Assembly: GCA_020851435.1 (NCBI GenBank)
Contig: JADZCS010000043.1
Coordinates: 1-64,000 of the forward strand
DNA: 64,000 bases
From: Gammaproteobacteria bacterium
GTDB taxonomy: Bacteria > Pseudomonadota > Gammaproteobacteria > Steroidobacterales > Steroidobacteraceae
Direction of reading: 5' to 3'
Made by a program: the position numbers and the translations under genes. Within the stretch, counting starts at the first letter, position 1. Each line of letters begins with the position of its first letter. This document shows, piece by piece, positions 40,883 to 51,775 of the stretch. The notes beneath the pieces were generated by a model, which saw only the letters and a list, made by a program, of their open reading frames with translations, was not told where the DNA came from and ran no database searches.

Positions 40883-41821
40883 CTATGCGCTCGCCCCGCC
40901 CTCGGGTCCATCGGAGGGAAGCGGCACGGACCGCACCCGGTCGCCGCCCTCACCCTGCGCGATCTCGAGCGCGGACAGCGCCGCCGCGATCAGCGCCTGT
41001 TCCCCACCCTGGCGACCCGGCACGCCCCAGCCAACGCCGACGCTGGCCGTGAGATAGCGGCCCGTGGTGGAGCGCGGGTGGTGGATGCGAAGTTCCCGCA
41101 TGCGCGCGAGCAGCGTCGCCCCGTGGGCCGAGGCCTGCTCGAGCGTCATCGCCGACGCAAAGGCCAGGAAGCGGCCGGACTCCCAGTGCGTGAGGCAGTC
41201 GCTCGCGCGCCGGAATGCAGCGGCGAGGGCGCGGCCGATGCGGCGCTCGCAGGCGTCCGCGCCCTGGCGGCCGAAGGTCTCCGCGTAGCGGTCCAGCGCA
41301 TCGATGTGCACCACGAACAGTGTGAGCGCCCGGCCCTCACGTCCCGCCGCGGAACAGTCGCGCGCCAGCATCTGCTCGCACCACAGCCGTGTGGCGAGAC
41401 CGGTGAGCACGTCGACGCGCTGGACCACCTCGACGGCAGCCGCATCCGCACGGCCTGCGACGCGTGCACCGGCCTCGCGATGCACGGCCAGAATGTGGCC
41501 CGCGAGCGGCCCCGGCTCCGCGGGGCGCAGCTGTACGTCGTGCCAGAACTCCGTGCCATCGGCGCGGCGGTCCCGGAACAGCACGCGACACTCACGTGAC
41601 GCGACGATCGCCGCCTCCAGCTGGGCGCGCACCGTGGACTCAATCGCCTCCCCGAAAAGCCGCGAGGCCGATCCCGTGAGTGTCGTCCGGTCGAGACCCG
41701 TGATCCGCGCATACGCGCGGTTGGCATAGACGACCCGGTGCACGGGGCCGACCTCGATCAGGCTCACACCGTCTGGCAGCCCGTCCAGCAGTCCTTCGAG
41801 CATTTCCTGCGACAGGGTCAT
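40883..41821 (-). CDS. PAS domain plus degenerate GGDEF domain protein
   Basis: PAS-like VVYANRAYARITG...; GGDEF position reads WESGRFLAFA. Confidence 0.8.
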   Translation of the reverse strand: MTLSQEMLEGLLDGLPDGVSLIEVGPVHRVVYANRAYARITGLDRTTLTGSASRLFGEAIESTVRAQLEAAIVASRECRVLFRDRRADGTEFWHDVQLRPAEPGPLAGHILAVHREAGARVAGRADAAAVEVVQRVDVLTGLATRLWCEQMLARDCSAAGREGRALTLFVVHIDALDRYAETFGRQGADACERRIGRALAAAFRRASDCLTHWESGRFLAFASAMTLEQASAHGATLLARMRELRIHHPRSTTGRYLTASVGVGWGVPGRQGGEQALIAAALSALEIAQGEGGDRVRSVPLPSDGPEGGASA

Positions 41822-41822
41822 G

Positions 41823-42866
41823 TCAGGCGTCCAGTTTCAGCGGGGGTCGGTCCAGCAGCGCCGCCGCCGCAGCGCCGGCGCTCTGCCAGCGCCGGTCGGC
41901 CCGCAGCTCGTCAAGCGAAGGCATCGGGCGCCCGTGCAGGCGCACGAGGCGCATCGCGCAGACGGGCTCCACGGGTGCAGTGAGCCGGTCGACGAGCCGT
42001 ACCACCTGCGCGCGGTCGTTGCACACGGGCAGCACATCGCAGCCCGCGGCCAGCGCCAGCACCGCACGTTCCTCGATGGCACCGAAAGCGGCGGCTCCCG
42101 CCATGCTGAGATCGTCGGCGAACACTGCCCCGTCGAAGCCGAGCTCGCCACGCAGGATGCCGCGGATCCAGCGTGGCGACAGGCTCGCGGGCAGAGCGTC
42201 GATTTCCGGGAACACGACGTGCGCGACCATCACGGACGGCAGCGCGTTTGCGATCAGTACGCGGTACGGTGCGAGATCGCCATCGAGGTCGGCGAGCGGC
42301 CGGCGATCCACAGGCAGTGCCACGTGCGAGTCTGCGACCACGGCGCCGTGCCCCGGGAAATGTTTGGCCACCGCGGCCATGCCTGCGTCCCGCATGCCGT
42401 ACATGTAGGCAACTGCCAGCTCGCCTACCCGTGCCGGATGAGCGTGCAGCGCGCGGTCGCCGATGATCTCACTCGCGCCGTGGTCGAGATCGACGCAGGG
42501 GGCAAACGACAGGTCGATGCCGACGGCACGAAGCTCGGCGGCCATGAGCCAGCCCAGCTGGCGCGCGAGATCGAGCGCGCCGCGTGGATCGTGATCGAAC
42601 CGCCGACCGATGAGCCGCAGTGCCGGCAGGCGTGTGAACCCCTGGCGGAAGCGCTGCACACGGCCGCCCTCGTGATCGACCGCGACGATCAGCGACGGCT
42701 GGCGCAGGCTGTGGATATCCGCCACCAGCGCCGTGAGCTGAGCGGGCTCCGCGTAGTTGCGCGTGAACAGGATGACGCTGCCGACGAGCGGGTGCCGCAG
42801 CAGCTCGCGGTCCTCCGCGGTCAGCTGCTGACCGGCGACATCGACCATCAAGGGTCCCAGCGTCAC
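41823..42866 (-). CDS. nagZ: Beta-N-acetylhexosaminidase
   Basis: VAVDHEGGRVQRFRQGFTRLPA; AVAKHFPGHGAVVADSHVALP; likely GTG start. Confidence 0.95.
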   Translation of the reverse strand: MTLGPLMVDVAGQQLTAEDRELLRHPLVGSVILFTRNYAEPAQLTALVADIHSLRQPSLIVAVDHEGGRVQRFRQGFTRLPALRLIGRRFDHDPRGALDLARQLGWLMAAELRAVGIDLSFAPCVDLDHGASEIIGDRALHAHPARVGELAVAYMYGMRDAGMAAVAKHFPGHGAVVADSHVALPVDRRPLADLDGDLAPYRVLIANALPSVMVAHVVFPEIDALPASLSPRWIRGILRGELGFDGAVFADDLSMAGAAAFGAIEERAVLALAAGCDVLPVCNDRAQVVRLVDRLTAPVEPVCAMRLVRLHGRPMPSLDELRADRRWQSAGAAAAALLDRPPLKLDA

Positions 42867-42885
42867 GACCTCCGCCCCCCTGGTG

Positions 42886-44241
42886 TCATACGACAGCGCG
42901 GCCCGCAACGCCGGCAACGCCACGCTCGAACACGGCGATGGACTCGACGTGTGCCGTGTGTGGAAACAGATCCATCACCCCGGCCGCGGCCAGCCTGAAA
43001 CCATGCTCCTGCACGAGGATCCCGGCGTCCCGCGCCAGACTGCCAGGATGGCAGGACACATATACGACACGTACGGCGCCAGAAGCTGCGACGAGCGGCA
43101 GGATTTCGCGTGCGCCCGCCCGCGGCGGGTCGAGCAGCACCTTGTCATAAGCGCCCCGGGCCCAGCGAGCGGTCGTGTCCGGCTCAAACAGGTTGGACGT
43201 GAAGAACACAGCGTTACCGATACCGTTCTGCACGGCATTGGCGCGTGCACGCTCGACGAGCCCCCGCTCACCCTCGACTCCGGTCACCGTACCGGCCCGG
43301 CGTGCCAGCGCCAGCGCAAAATTGCCGAGGCCACAGAACAGGTCGAGCACGCGCTCACCGGGTCCGGGTGCCAGCAGTCCGACGGCCTGCGTTACCATGC
43401 GCTCGTTGAGCGGCGCATTGACCTGCACGAAGTCCGTCGGCAGGAAATCGAGCGTGAGATCGAACTCCGGCAGGGCGTAGCGCAAACTCGCTCCGGGCGG
43501 ATCAAGTGGCATCGCCGTATCCGGACCGCCGCGCTGCAGCCAGAACTCTACGCCGTGCCGCTTCGCAAAGTCGCGCAGCAGGTCGAGGTCCGGCGTGGCG
43601 GGTGCATCCAGCACGCGCAGCACCAGCACCGTACTCGCAGCGCCACAGGCAACCTCGATCTGCGGCACGCGCGCGCGGATCGACAGCTGGCCGAGCAGAT
43701 CGCCGAGCGGCCCGAGCAGGCCGTCGACGGGCACGGCCAGCACCTCGCAGCGGGCCGTCTCGGTCACGTGCGAGGACGCGCGCTCGCGGAAACCCACCAG
43801 CGAGCGTTCCTTGCGCGGTACATACCGGGCGCCGAGTCGTGCACGCCGACGGTAGTTCCACGCGGGCCCCGTGAGCGGTTCGAGCCAGCGCACCGGTTCC
43901 ACACGGCCGATGCGCGCGAGTTCCTGCGCCAGCTGTTCCTGCTTGAAGACGATCTGTCGCGCCGGCGGCAACTGCTGCAGCATGCAGCCGCCGCAGGTGC
44001 CGAAGGCCGCACAGCGTGGCGTCACGCGATCCGCTGACGCCTGCAGCACGTCCACGAGACGCGCCTCGTCGTACTGGCGGTGCAGCCGGTAGCGCTGGCA
44101 GCGCACCCGTTCGCCGGGCAGCGCACCCGCGACGAACACGGTCTTGCCATCGTGGCGCGCGACGCCACGCCCATCGTGCGCGAGCGCCGTCACCTCGACC
44201 TCGATCGGCTCGAGGGCCTCGCGCTTCAGGCGGTAGCCCAT
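42886..44241 (-). CDS. rlmD: 23S rRNA (uracil(1939)-C(5))-methyltransferase
   Basis: TRAM region, CGGCMLQQL, VLDLFCGLGNFALALAR, VYVSCHPGSLARD. Confidence 0.94.
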   Translation of the reverse strand: MGYRLKREALEPIEVEVTALAHDGRGVARHDGKTVFVAGALPGERVRCQRYRLHRQYDEARLVDVLQASADRVTPRCAAFGTCGGCMLQQLPPARQIVFKQEQLAQELARIGRVEPVRWLEPLTGPAWNYRRRARLGARYVPRKERSLVGFRERASSHVTETARCEVLAVPVDGLLGPLGDLLGQLSIRARVPQIEVACGAASTVLVLRVLDAPATPDLDLLRDFAKRHGVEFWLQRGGPDTAMPLDPPGASLRYALPEFDLTLDFLPTDFVQVNAPLNERMVTQAVGLLAPGPGERVLDLFCGLGNFALALARRAGTVTGVEGERGLVERARANAVQNGIGNAVFFTSNLFEPDTTARWARGAYDKVLLDPPRAGAREILPLVAASGAVRVVYVSCHPGSLARDAGILVQEHGFRLAAAGVMDLFPHTAHVESIAVFERGVAGVAGRAVV

Positions 44242-44999
44242 GCCGCCAGGAACTCACGCCAGTGGGACTCGGTCCGGGCTGCGAGCCAGTCACGCACCTG
44301 CCGGCACTCGCCGGCATAGGCATCCGCATCCAGCCTGCCGCGGATCAGCTCGAATCTCAGGAACACCAGATACGTGTTCAGCACGTCGGTCTCACAGTAC
44401 GCGCGGATCTCCGCCACGTGGCCAGCCTGGAACTGCGGCCAGACCTTCTCGCCGCTCATCCCGAGCTTGCCCGGCAGGCCGAGCAGGACCGCGACGTGCT
44501 CGAGCTTCGCGCGGCCACGGCCCTGATACAGCGACAGCACGTCCATGACGTCGATGTGCCGCCAGTGGTAGCGGCCGAGGTAATGGTTGTAGCGCGCACC
44601 CGCATCCAGATCGCCCGTGTCCCAGTAACGTGCTGCCACGACGCCGTGCTTCAGCGCACGGTAGTGCAGCACCGGCAGATCGAAGCCCGAGCCGTTCCAG
44701 GAAACCAGCGTGGGCCGGTATTTCTCGATGCCCGTGAAGAAGCGCTGCACCAGTTCGGCTTCCGGGGCATCCGCATCGCCGAGGCTCCAGACATTGAACT
44801 GGTCACGGCTGCGCAGTACAGCCGCGATCGCGACGATGCGATGCATCTCAAAGGGCAGGAAATCGGAGCCGGTGGCCTCGCGCCGCGCAGCGAACATGGC
44901 TGCGGCGACCTCCGCGTCGCTGGCGTCGTACAGGTCGTGCAGGCAGCGGCCCAGTTCAATGTCGGGCACGGTCTCGATGTCGAAGGCGAAGCAGTTCAT
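44226..44999 (-). CDS. 3'-5' exonuclease related to DNA polymerase B exonuclease domain
   Basis: FAFDIETVPDIELGRCL; LVSWNGSGFDLPVLHYRALKHG; YCETDVLNTYLVFLRFEL. Confidence 0.9.
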   Translation of the reverse strand: MNCFAFDIETVPDIELGRCLHDLYDASDAEVAAAMFAARREATGSDFLPFEMHRIVAIAAVLRSRDQFNVWSLGDADAPEAELVQRFFTGIEKYRPTLVSWNGSGFDLPVLHYRALKHGVVAARYWDTGDLDAGARYNHYLGRYHWRHIDVMDVLSLYQGRGRAKLEHVAVLLGLPGKLGMSGEKVWPQFQAGHVAEIRAYCETDVLNTYLVFLRFELIRGRLDADAYAGECRQVRDWLAARTESHWREFLAAWATA

Positions 45000-45382
45000 G
45001 GCGTGCGCCGCATCAGTACGGCGAACGCCACGACCATGCCCGCCTCGTCCGACAGGCTGACGTGACCCTCGCCCACGCCGAGGTCGTCAGCGACCCGGCG
45101 GCCCCGTGCCGAGAACACGACCTCGGGCCGACCCCAGGCATTCGCGATGAAGCCCACATCGCGCACCCAGACGCCGTGGGCGAAGCCGGTGCCCATGGCT
45201 TTGACGATGGCCTCCTTGGCGGCGAAGCGCATGGCCAGGAAACGCACAGGGCGGCGGTAGTGATCGAATGCCGCCAGCTCCTGTGGCATCAGCAGGCGCT
45301 CGGCGAAACGCCGGCCGAAGCGTGCATAGACGCTCTCGACGCGTTCCACCTGCACGAGGTCGGTGCCGACGCCGAAGATCAC
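44996..45382 (-). CDS. acpS: Holo-[acyl-carrier-protein] synthase
   Basis: VIFGVGTDLVQVERVESVYARFG; RFAAKEAIVKAMGTG; GTG start. Confidence 0.95.
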   Translation of the reverse strand: MIFGVGTDLVQVERVESVYARFGRRFAERLLMPQELAAFDHYRRPVRFLAMRFAAKEAIVKAMGTGFAHGVWVRDVGFIANAWGRPEVVFSARGRRVADDLGVGEGHVSLSDEAGMVVAFAVLMRRTP

Positions 45383-45431
45383 GGACGGCGCCCCGCATCG
45401 TGCCAGGATCGGCGCGGACCAGGGCCCGGCA

Positions 45432-46178
45432 TCATGGGCCGCGCCGGTCCGGGTCCCGGCGTGCATCCAGCATCAGCTGCTTCATCTCGCGCACAGACTC
45501 GGCGAGCCCGGTGAATACGCCCCGCGCAATGATCGCGTGGCCGATGTTGAGCTCGACGATCTCGTGGATCGCGGCCACCGGCTGCACGTTGTGATGCGTG
45601 AGGCCGTGGCCCGCGTTCACGACCAGTCCGCGCCCCGCGGCCTCGCGCGCCGCGACCCGCAGCCGATGCAGTTCCGCGGCCCGCACCTCACCCGTCGCGT
45701 CGGCATAGGCGCCGGTGTGCAGCTCGATGACGGGCGCGCCGACACGCATCGTGGCATCGATCTGCTCCGGGTCCGGATCGATGAACATCGATACACGGAT
45801 ACCCGCGGCAGTCAGTGCCGCCACGTACTCATGCAGGCGCGGCACCTGCGAGGCCACGTCGAGACCACCCTCCGTCGTGATCTCTTCACGCCGCTCGGGC
45901 ACGAGGCAGACATCAGTCGGCCGTACGCGCAGGGCGATGGTCTGCATCCCGGGCGTCGCGGCCATCTCAAGGTTCATGCGCGTCTGCAGCGCCACGCGTA
46001 TCGCCGTCACGTCGGCATCCTGGATGTGCCGGCGGTCCTCCCGCAGGTGCAGCGTGATGCTGTCGGCACCGGCCTGCTCGGCGAGCAGCGCCGCGTGCAG
46101 CGGATCCGGATACCGCACGCGGCGCGCCTGGCGCAGCGTGGCCACGTGATCGATGTTCACGCCGAGGGCGATGCTCAC
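45432..46178 (-). CDS. pdxJ: Pyridoxine 5'-phosphate synthase
   Basis: [52 protein letters not shown] start. Confidence 0.96.
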   Translation of the reverse strand: MSIALGVNIDHVATLRQARRVRYPDPLHAALLAEQAGADSITLHLREDRRHIQDADVTAIRVALQTRMNLEMAATPGMQTIALRVRPTDVCLVPERREEITTEGGLDVASQVPRLHEYVAALTAAGIRVSMFIDPDPEQIDATMRVGAPVIELHTGAYADATGEVRAAELHRLRVAAREAAGRGLVVNAGHGLTHHNVQPVAAIHEIVELNIGHAIIARGVFTGLAESVREMKQLMLDARRDPDRRGP

Positions 46179-46906
46179 CGTCCCTGCTCCCTGTGTCTGA
46201 TGTCGACGAATACCGCTCGGCTGCCGAGTTCTCGCCCGTCGAGGCACACGGCCAGCGCATCACGAAACACGCGCCGCGCTGCACTGCGCACACCGGCATT
46301 CTCGTAGCGCTCCGCCGCGACCGCCAGCAGCTCGGCGCCAGGCAATGCGCCGTCCACCGCCCCGGGACGGGCTGCAACGAAGCCGACACCGGTACGGAAC
46401 CGGTAGTACGCGGCGGGATCCAGCGCAGCCCCGCCCGCATCGCGCTCGAAGTCGATGCCGTAGCCCAGCTCCTCGAGCAGGCGCCGCTCGAAGCGGCGCA
46501 GCACGGCCTCCGCCTCGGCCTCGAGTTCGAGGCCGTGCAGCGCATCCCCGTAGCAGTCGAACAGCACGACGTGTGGATCCTCGCGCGCGAGCAGCCGCAG
46601 CAGCAGCTCATTCAGGTAGAAGCCCATGAGCAACCGCTGCGGGGCGAGCCGGGCCGGCGCCCCGGCCAGCTCCACCCCCGTCAGCCGGCCGCCGTCGCCG
46701 GAGCCGGACCAGCCCACGAGCAGGCGGTTGAAAGGCTGCAGCGCGGCGCGCCAGCCCGAACGGTCGCCTCCGCCGCGCACGCCGCGAGCGAACAGCGTCA
46801 CGCGCCCGCAATCCCGCGTCAGCAGCTCGAGGATGCGGCTCGAGTCGCTGTATGGACGCTGGTGCAACAGCCAGGCGCTCTGCAGCTGGACACGGCGCGT
46901 GCGCAT
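46175..46906 (-). CDS. recO: DNA repair protein RecO
   Basis: [35 protein letters not shown]. Confidence 0.94.
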   Translation of the reverse strand: MRTRRVQLQSAWLLHQRPYSDSSRILELLTRDCGRVTLFARGVRGGGDRSGWRAALQPFNRLLVGWSGSGDGGRLTGVELAGAPARLAPQRLLMGFYLNELLLRLLAREDPHVVLFDCYGDALHGLELEAEAEAVLRRFERRLLEELGYGIDFERDAGGAALDPAAYYRFRTGVGFVAARPGAVDGALPGAELLAVAAERYENAGVRSAARRVFRDALAVCLDGRELGSRAVFVDIRHREQGR

Positions 46907-46913
46907 GACGCCC

Positions 46914-47825
46914 TCAATAGTCCTGGTCGTAACCAAACTGCCGCAGCGCCTGCTCGCTGTCAGCCCAGTTCTCGCGCACCTTCACCCACAGTTCGAGGTG
47001 CACGCGCCGCCCCAGCAGCTCGTTGAGCGCGAGCCGCGCGGCACGGCCAATGCCCTTGATGCGCGCGCCGCCCTCACCGATCACGATGCGCCGCTGAGCC
47101 TCGCGCTCGACCCAGATCACGGCGTTGATGCCGATACGACCGTCGTCCTCCTGCCAGCGTTCGATCTCGACGCTCACACCGTATGGCACCTCGTCATGCA
47201 GCGCGTGCACGAGGCGTTCGCGCACCATCTCGGCGGCGAGGAAGCGCTCGCTGCGATCGGTGACCTGGTCCTCGGGCCAGACGGCCGGGCCCTCCGGCAG
47301 CAGCTTCTCGATCTCGGCGAGCAGCCGGTCCAGGTTCGCACCGCGCGTCGCCGACACGGGCACCAGCGCGGCAAACGCGTGACGCTGCGCCAGTGCCTCG
47401 AGTGCGGGCAGCAGGCGGCTGCGCGGCCGGAGCGCGTCGACCTTGTTGAGCGCGAGCACCACGGGACGCCGCACCGCGATGGCGTGGTCGAGGGCGACCT
47501 GGTCCTCGTCGCCGAAGCCGCGCGCATCCGTGACCAGCACGATGACGTCGACCTCGGCGAGCGCGGCCAGCGCCACGCGATTCATGGCACGGTTGAGCTG
47601 CCGCTGCCGGCCGGGATGCAACCCAGGCGTATCGAGGAACACGAATTGCGCCTGCGGCTGCGTCAGGATGCCCAGGATGCGGTGCCGCGTGGTCTGGGGC
47701 TTCGGCGAAACGATACTGATCTTCTGGCCGATCAGCGCATTCAGCAGTGTCGACTTGCCGACATTTGGCCGCCCGAGCAACGCCACGCTGCCGAACCGGT
47801 GCGACGCCGGATTCATGGACGGCAC
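46914..47825 (-). CDS. era: GTPase Era
   Basis: VALLGRPNVGKSTLLNALIGQKISIVSPKPQTTRHRILGI. Confidence 0.96.
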   Translation of the reverse strand: MPSMNPASHRFGSVALLGRPNVGKSTLLNALIGQKISIVSPKPQTTRHRILGILTQPQAQFVFLDTPGLHPGRQRQLNRAMNRVALAALAEVDVIVLVTDARGFGDEDQVALDHAIAVRRPVVLALNKVDALRPRSRLLPALEALAQRHAFAALVPVSATRGANLDRLLAEIEKLLPEGPAVWPEDQVTDRSERFLAAEMVRERLVHALHDEVPYGVSVEIERWQEDDGRIGINAVIWVEREAQRRIVIGEGGARIKGIGRAARLALNELLGRRVHLELWVKVRENWADSEQALRQFGYDQDY

Positions 47826-48502
47826 TCGCGCCGCAGCAGTTCGTCGTGCACGAGCCTCGCCGCTTCCTGCTCGGCCCCGCGCCGGGTGCTGCCTTCGGCC
47901 TCGGCCGCGAGGTCGCGGCCCGGCAGTTCGCAGCGCACGCGGAAGGTCTGCTGGTGCGGCGGACCGAAAGCCGCAAGGACGGCGTAGACGGGTAGTTCCT
48001 GCCCGCGGCCCTGCAACGTCTCCTGCAGGCGCGTCTTCGCATCCTTCAGCTCGTCCGCAGGCGGCAGGTTCTCGAACCGTGGCCGAAGCAGCCGTTCGAC
48101 CACGGCACGGGCCGGCTCCATGCCGCCGTCGAGGTAGATCGCCCCGATCAGCGCCTCAAGCGCATCGGCGAGGATGGACTTGCGACGATGTCCGCCGGAC
48201 TTGAGTTCGCCCTCGCCGAGCACGAGCCAGTCGCCGATGCCCTGCTCGGCGGCGACGGCCGCGAGCGTCTCGCCACTCACGAGGCTGGCCCGCAGCCGCG
48301 ACAGGTCCCCCTCGGGCGCACGCGGCAGCCTGCGGTACAGCGCCTCGGCGACGACGAAGGACAGCACGGCGTCACCCAGGTATTCCAGCCGCTCGTTGTT
48401 GAGGGCAGCAGCACTTCGATGGGTCAGCGCGGCTTCGAGCAGTGCAGCGTCGTGGCAGTCGTAGCCCAGGCGTTCACGCAACCAGTCGGCCGCCGCCGGC
48501 AT
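47813..48502 (-). CDS. rnc: Ribonuclease III
   Basis: NNERLEYLGDAVLSFVVAEALY; dsRBD C-terminus. Confidence 0.96.
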   Translation of the reverse strand: MPAAADWLRERLGYDCHDAALLEAALTHRSAAALNNERLEYLGDAVLSFVVAEALYRRLPRAPEGDLSRLRASLVSGETLAAVAAEQGIGDWLVLGEGELKSGGHRRKSILADALEALIGAIYLDGGMEPARAVVERLLRPRFENLPPADELKDAKTRLQETLQGRGQELPVYAVLAAFGPPHQQTFRVRCELPGRDLAAEAEGSTRRGAEQEAARLVHDELLRRECRP

Positions 48503-48524
48503 CGCGCTGCCCGCCGCAGGGCCG

Positions 48525-48896
48525 TCAATTGGCAGGCACTTCGACGGTGCGGTTGAACTGGACCTGCACCGAGATATTGCCCGCGATCGCCGCAGCATCG
48601 TCATAGGCCGCCGTCACCTGGAAACTGCTGCCCTCACGCTTGATGACGATGTCCCTGAAGCTGGGGAAGTCCACACTCTCGATGTCGAAATGCCGCTCGA
48701 TGGCCTTGCGAATGGCGAACTCGTTGTTCGACGGGTTGGCACTGAACTCATCCTTGACCTTGTCCAGGGTGCCCGCAACCTTCATGTAGTTCAGGTAGAT
48801 GGGCACGAGCTTGATGCCGACGTAGACCCAGCCACCGACCACGAGCACCAGCACGAGCCCGCCCAGAAACGTCATACCAGACTGCAAGCGACGCAT
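48525..48896 (-). CDS. DUF4845 domain-containing membrane protein
   Basis: MRRLQSGMTFLGGLVLVLVVGGWVYVGIKLVPIYLNYMKV; between lepB and rnc. Confidence 0.88.
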   Translation of the reverse strand: MRRLQSGMTFLGGLVLVLVVGGWVYVGIKLVPIYLNYMKVAGTLDKVKDEFSANPSNNEFAIRKAIERHFDIESVDFPSFRDIVIKREGSSFQVTAAYDDAAAIAGNISVQVQFNRTVEVPAN

Positions 48897-48930
48897 GTCG
48901 ACTCCTCCCCCCACGACTTCAGTGTGCGGC

Positions 48931-49707
48931 TCAATCGATCCCGGATCCCATCCGCTCCCACAACAGCAGCCGCCCCTTGTCCGGGCTGAAGGACAGCCAG
49001 ATCACCACGGCCTTCCCGACGATGTTGCCCTCCGGCACGAACCCCACCTCGGGAAAACGGCTGTCGCGGCTATTGTTGCGATTATCGCCCATGAAAAAGA
49101 AATGGCCCTCGGGCACCCGCCATTCGCCGAGGACCGCGGGACGCGCCGGATCCAGCATGATGCGGTGCCGTGCGGTTCCAAGCTGTTCCTCGGCCACGAC
49201 CGTGAAGGGATACAGCGATTCCTTCGGCCCCTCGTAGAGGCCGTCGAGCCGCAGCGGCTGAACGACATCGTTGACGAACACGCCGCGTTCGGTCACGCGG
49301 ATGACGTCGCCGGGCAGCCCCACGAGCCGCTTGATGAACGTCACCGACGGCTCGGTCGGTTTGCGAAAGACGATCACGTCGCCGCGCTGCGGGCTGCCGA
49401 TCGCGACGATGCGCGTATTGAGTACGGGCAGGCGCAGTCCATAGCGCCACTTGTTGACGAAGATGAAATCGCCCTGCACCAGCGTCGGCATCATCGAGTC
49501 GGAAGGGATGCGGAACGGCTCGAACAGGAACGAGCGCAGCACGAGCACCAGCAGGATCACCGGAAAAAAGGAACGGGCATAGTCGACGGGCACCGGCTCA
49601 CGTGCGCCGGGAGGCCGCCGTGTGCGCAGCCACAGCCGGTCGGCGAGCAGGATCGCCCCCGACACGAACAGCAGTGCCACCAGTACGAATGCGAAATCGA
49701 TGATCAT
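48931..49707 (-). CDS. lepB: Signal peptidase I
   Basis: FRIPSDSMMPTLVQGDFIFVNKWRYG; FFMGDNRNNSRDSR. Confidence 0.96.
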   Translation of the reverse strand: MIIDFAFVLVALLFVSGAILLADRLWLRTRRPPGAREPVPVDYARSFFPVILLVLVLRSFLFEPFRIPSDSMMPTLVQGDFIFVNKWRYGLRLPVLNTRIVAIGSPQRGDVIVFRKPTEPSVTFIKRLVGLPGDVIRVTERGVFVNDVVQPLRLDGLYEGPKESLYPFTVVAEEQLGTARHRIMLDPARPAVLGEWRVPEGHFFFMGDNRNNSRDSRFPEVGFVPEGNIVGKAVVIWLSFSPDKGRLLLWERMGSGID

Positions 49708-49786
49708 CGTGTCTCCGTACTGCCACGCGGCGTCACGGCACCGGGCCACCACACGTGGTGCGGGAGCCGGCCGCCGGGGTAGAGCC

Positions 49787-51580
49787 TCACTTCTTACCGA
49801 CCTGCAGCACCGCCAGGAAAGCCTCTTGCGGGATTTCCACGGTGCCCAGCTGCTTCATGCGCTTCTTGCCTTCCTTCTGCTTCTCGAGCAGCTTGCGCTT
49901 GCGGCTCACGTCACCACCGTAACACTTGGCAAGCACGTTCTTGCGCAGCGCCTTGACGGTGGCGCGTGCGATCACGGCGCTGCCGATCGCCGCCTGGATC
50001 GCAACCTCGAACATCTGTCGCGGAATCAGCTCCTGCATCTTGTCCACGAGTTCGCGGCCGCGCTGATAGGCCGTATCGCGGTGCACGATCATCGACAGCG
50101 CATCCACACGGTCACCGTTGATCAGCACGTCGAGCTTGACGAGCGGCGCTGCCTGGAAGCGGCTGAACTCGTAATCGAACGAGGCGTAGCCGCGACTCAC
50201 GGACTTGAGCCGGTCGAAGAAGTCCAGCACGACCTCGGCGAGCGGCAGCTCATACTGCAGCGACATCTGCGTGCCGTGCTGCAGCATCTTCTTCTGTACG
50301 CCGCGCTTCTCCTGGCACAGCTTCAGCACGCCGCCCACGTGCTCGGGCGGCACCAGGATGTTCGCGACGATGATCGGCTCGCGCAGTTCCTCGACCAGGT
50401 TGGTGGCCGGCAGCTTGGCGGGGTTATCGACATGGACGATCGTCCCGTCGGTCAGCTGCACCTCGTAGACGACCGTTGGGGCACTCGTCACGAGGTCCAG
50501 GCTGTACTCGCGCTCCAGCCGCTCCTGCACGATCTCCATGTGCAGCAGGCCGAGGAATCCACAGCGGAAACCAAAGCCCAGTGCTGCGGAGACCTCGGGC
50601 TCGAAGTGCAGCGCGGAGTCGTTGAGCCGGAGCTTGTGCAGGGCGTCGCGGAACGAGTCGTACTCGTCGGAATTGACCGGGAAGAGCCCGGCGAACACGC
50701 GTGGCTTGATGGTCTTGAAGCCCGGCAGCGCCCGGCCGCAGGGTCGTGACTCGTGCGTGATCGTATCGCCGACCGGTGCGCCCTCGATGTCCTTGATGCC
50801 GGCGATGATCCAGCCGACTTCCCCGGTCGAGAGCATCTCACCGTCGACGCGCTTCGGTGTCGAACGCCCGAGGCGATCGGCCTGCCAGGCACGCCCGGTC
50901 GACATGACGCGGATCCGGTCACCGACCCGCAGCACGCCGTTGACCACGCGCACCAGCGACACGACACCCACGTAGTTGTCGAACCATGAGTCGATGATCA
51001 GCGCCTGCAGCGGTGCCTCGGGATCACCCTTCGGCGGCGGAATCGCGTGCACCAGCGCCTCGAGTACGGCCTCGACGTTCTCACCGGTCTTGGCCGATAC
51101 GCGTACGGCCCCGGAGGCATCGATGCCGATGATGTCCTCGATCTCGCCGATCACGCGGTCGGGGTCAGCGCTCGGCAGGTCGATCTTGTTGATGACCGGC
51201 AGCACTTCCAGGCCCTGCTCCAGTGCCGTATAGCAGTTGGCCACACTCTGTGCTTCGACGCCCTGGGCGGCGTCCACGACCAGCAGCGCGCCTTCGCAGG
51301 CCGCCAGCGACCGCGAGACCTCGTACGAGAAATCGACGTGGCCCGGGGTGTCGATGAAGTTGAGCTGGTAATCCGCACCATCCCGGGCGCGGTATCTGAG
51401 CGTGACACTCTGGGCCTTGATCGTGATGCCGCGCTCGCGTTCGAGGTCCATCGAGTCGAGCACCTGTTCCTGCATCTCACGGGCATCGAGGCCGCCACAG
51501 ACCTGGATGAACCGGTCGGCGAGCGTGGACTTGCCGTGGTCGACGTGCGCGATGATGGAGAAGTTGCGGATGTGCTGCAT
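49787..51580 (-). CDS. lepA: Elongation factor 4
   Basis: [30 protein letters not shown]. Confidence 0.97.
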   Translation of the reverse strand: MQHIRNFSIIAHVDHGKSTLADRFIQVCGGLDAREMQEQVLDSMDLERERGITIKAQSVTLRYRARDGADYQLNFIDTPGHVDFSYEVSRSLAACEGALLVVDAAQGVEAQSVANCYTALEQGLEVLPVINKIDLPSADPDRVIGEIEDIIGIDASGAVRVSAKTGENVEAVLEALVHAIPPPKGDPEAPLQALIIDSWFDNYVGVVSLVRVVNGVLRVGDRIRVMSTGRAWQADRLGRSTPKRVDGEMLSTGEVGWIIAGIKDIEGAPVGDTITHESRPCGRALPGFKTIKPRVFAGLFPVNSDEYDSFRDALHKLRLNDSALHFEPEVSAALGFGFRCGFLGLLHMEIVQERLEREYSLDLVTSAPTVVYEVQLTDGTIVHVDNPAKLPATNLVEELREPIIVANILVPPEHVGGVLKLCQEKRGVQKKMLQHGTQMSLQYELPLAEVVLDFFDRLKSVSRGYASFDYEFSRFQAAPLVKLDVLINGDRVDALSMIVHRDTAYQRGRELVDKMQELIPRQMFEVAIQAAIGSAVIARATVKALRKNVLAKCYGGDVSRKRKLLEKQKEGKKRMKQLGTVEIPQEAFLAVLQVGKK

Positions 51581-51668
51581 CAATGGGGCGTGGTCCAGGG
51601 CGGGCCGCGCCCGGCGAGCGCGCATTATAGGGGCTGCCCCGACCGGCCGCATCGCCGGAACGGATGCC

Positions 51669-51775
51669 CTCGCGACGTCCGCTCAGACCCCGGCGGTGCC
51701 GCGGCGGTGCTGCAGACCGAGGCGCACGAGTTGCGCGCTCTCGCGACGTCCGCTCAGGCCCCGGCGGTGCCGCGG
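51669..51775. repeat. 36-bp direct repeat (51669-51704 and 51740-51775, one mismatch); second copy covers glutaredoxin 3' end
   Basis: CTCGCGACGTCCGCTCAG[A/G]CCCCGGCGGTGCCGCGG read twice. Confidence 0.95.
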
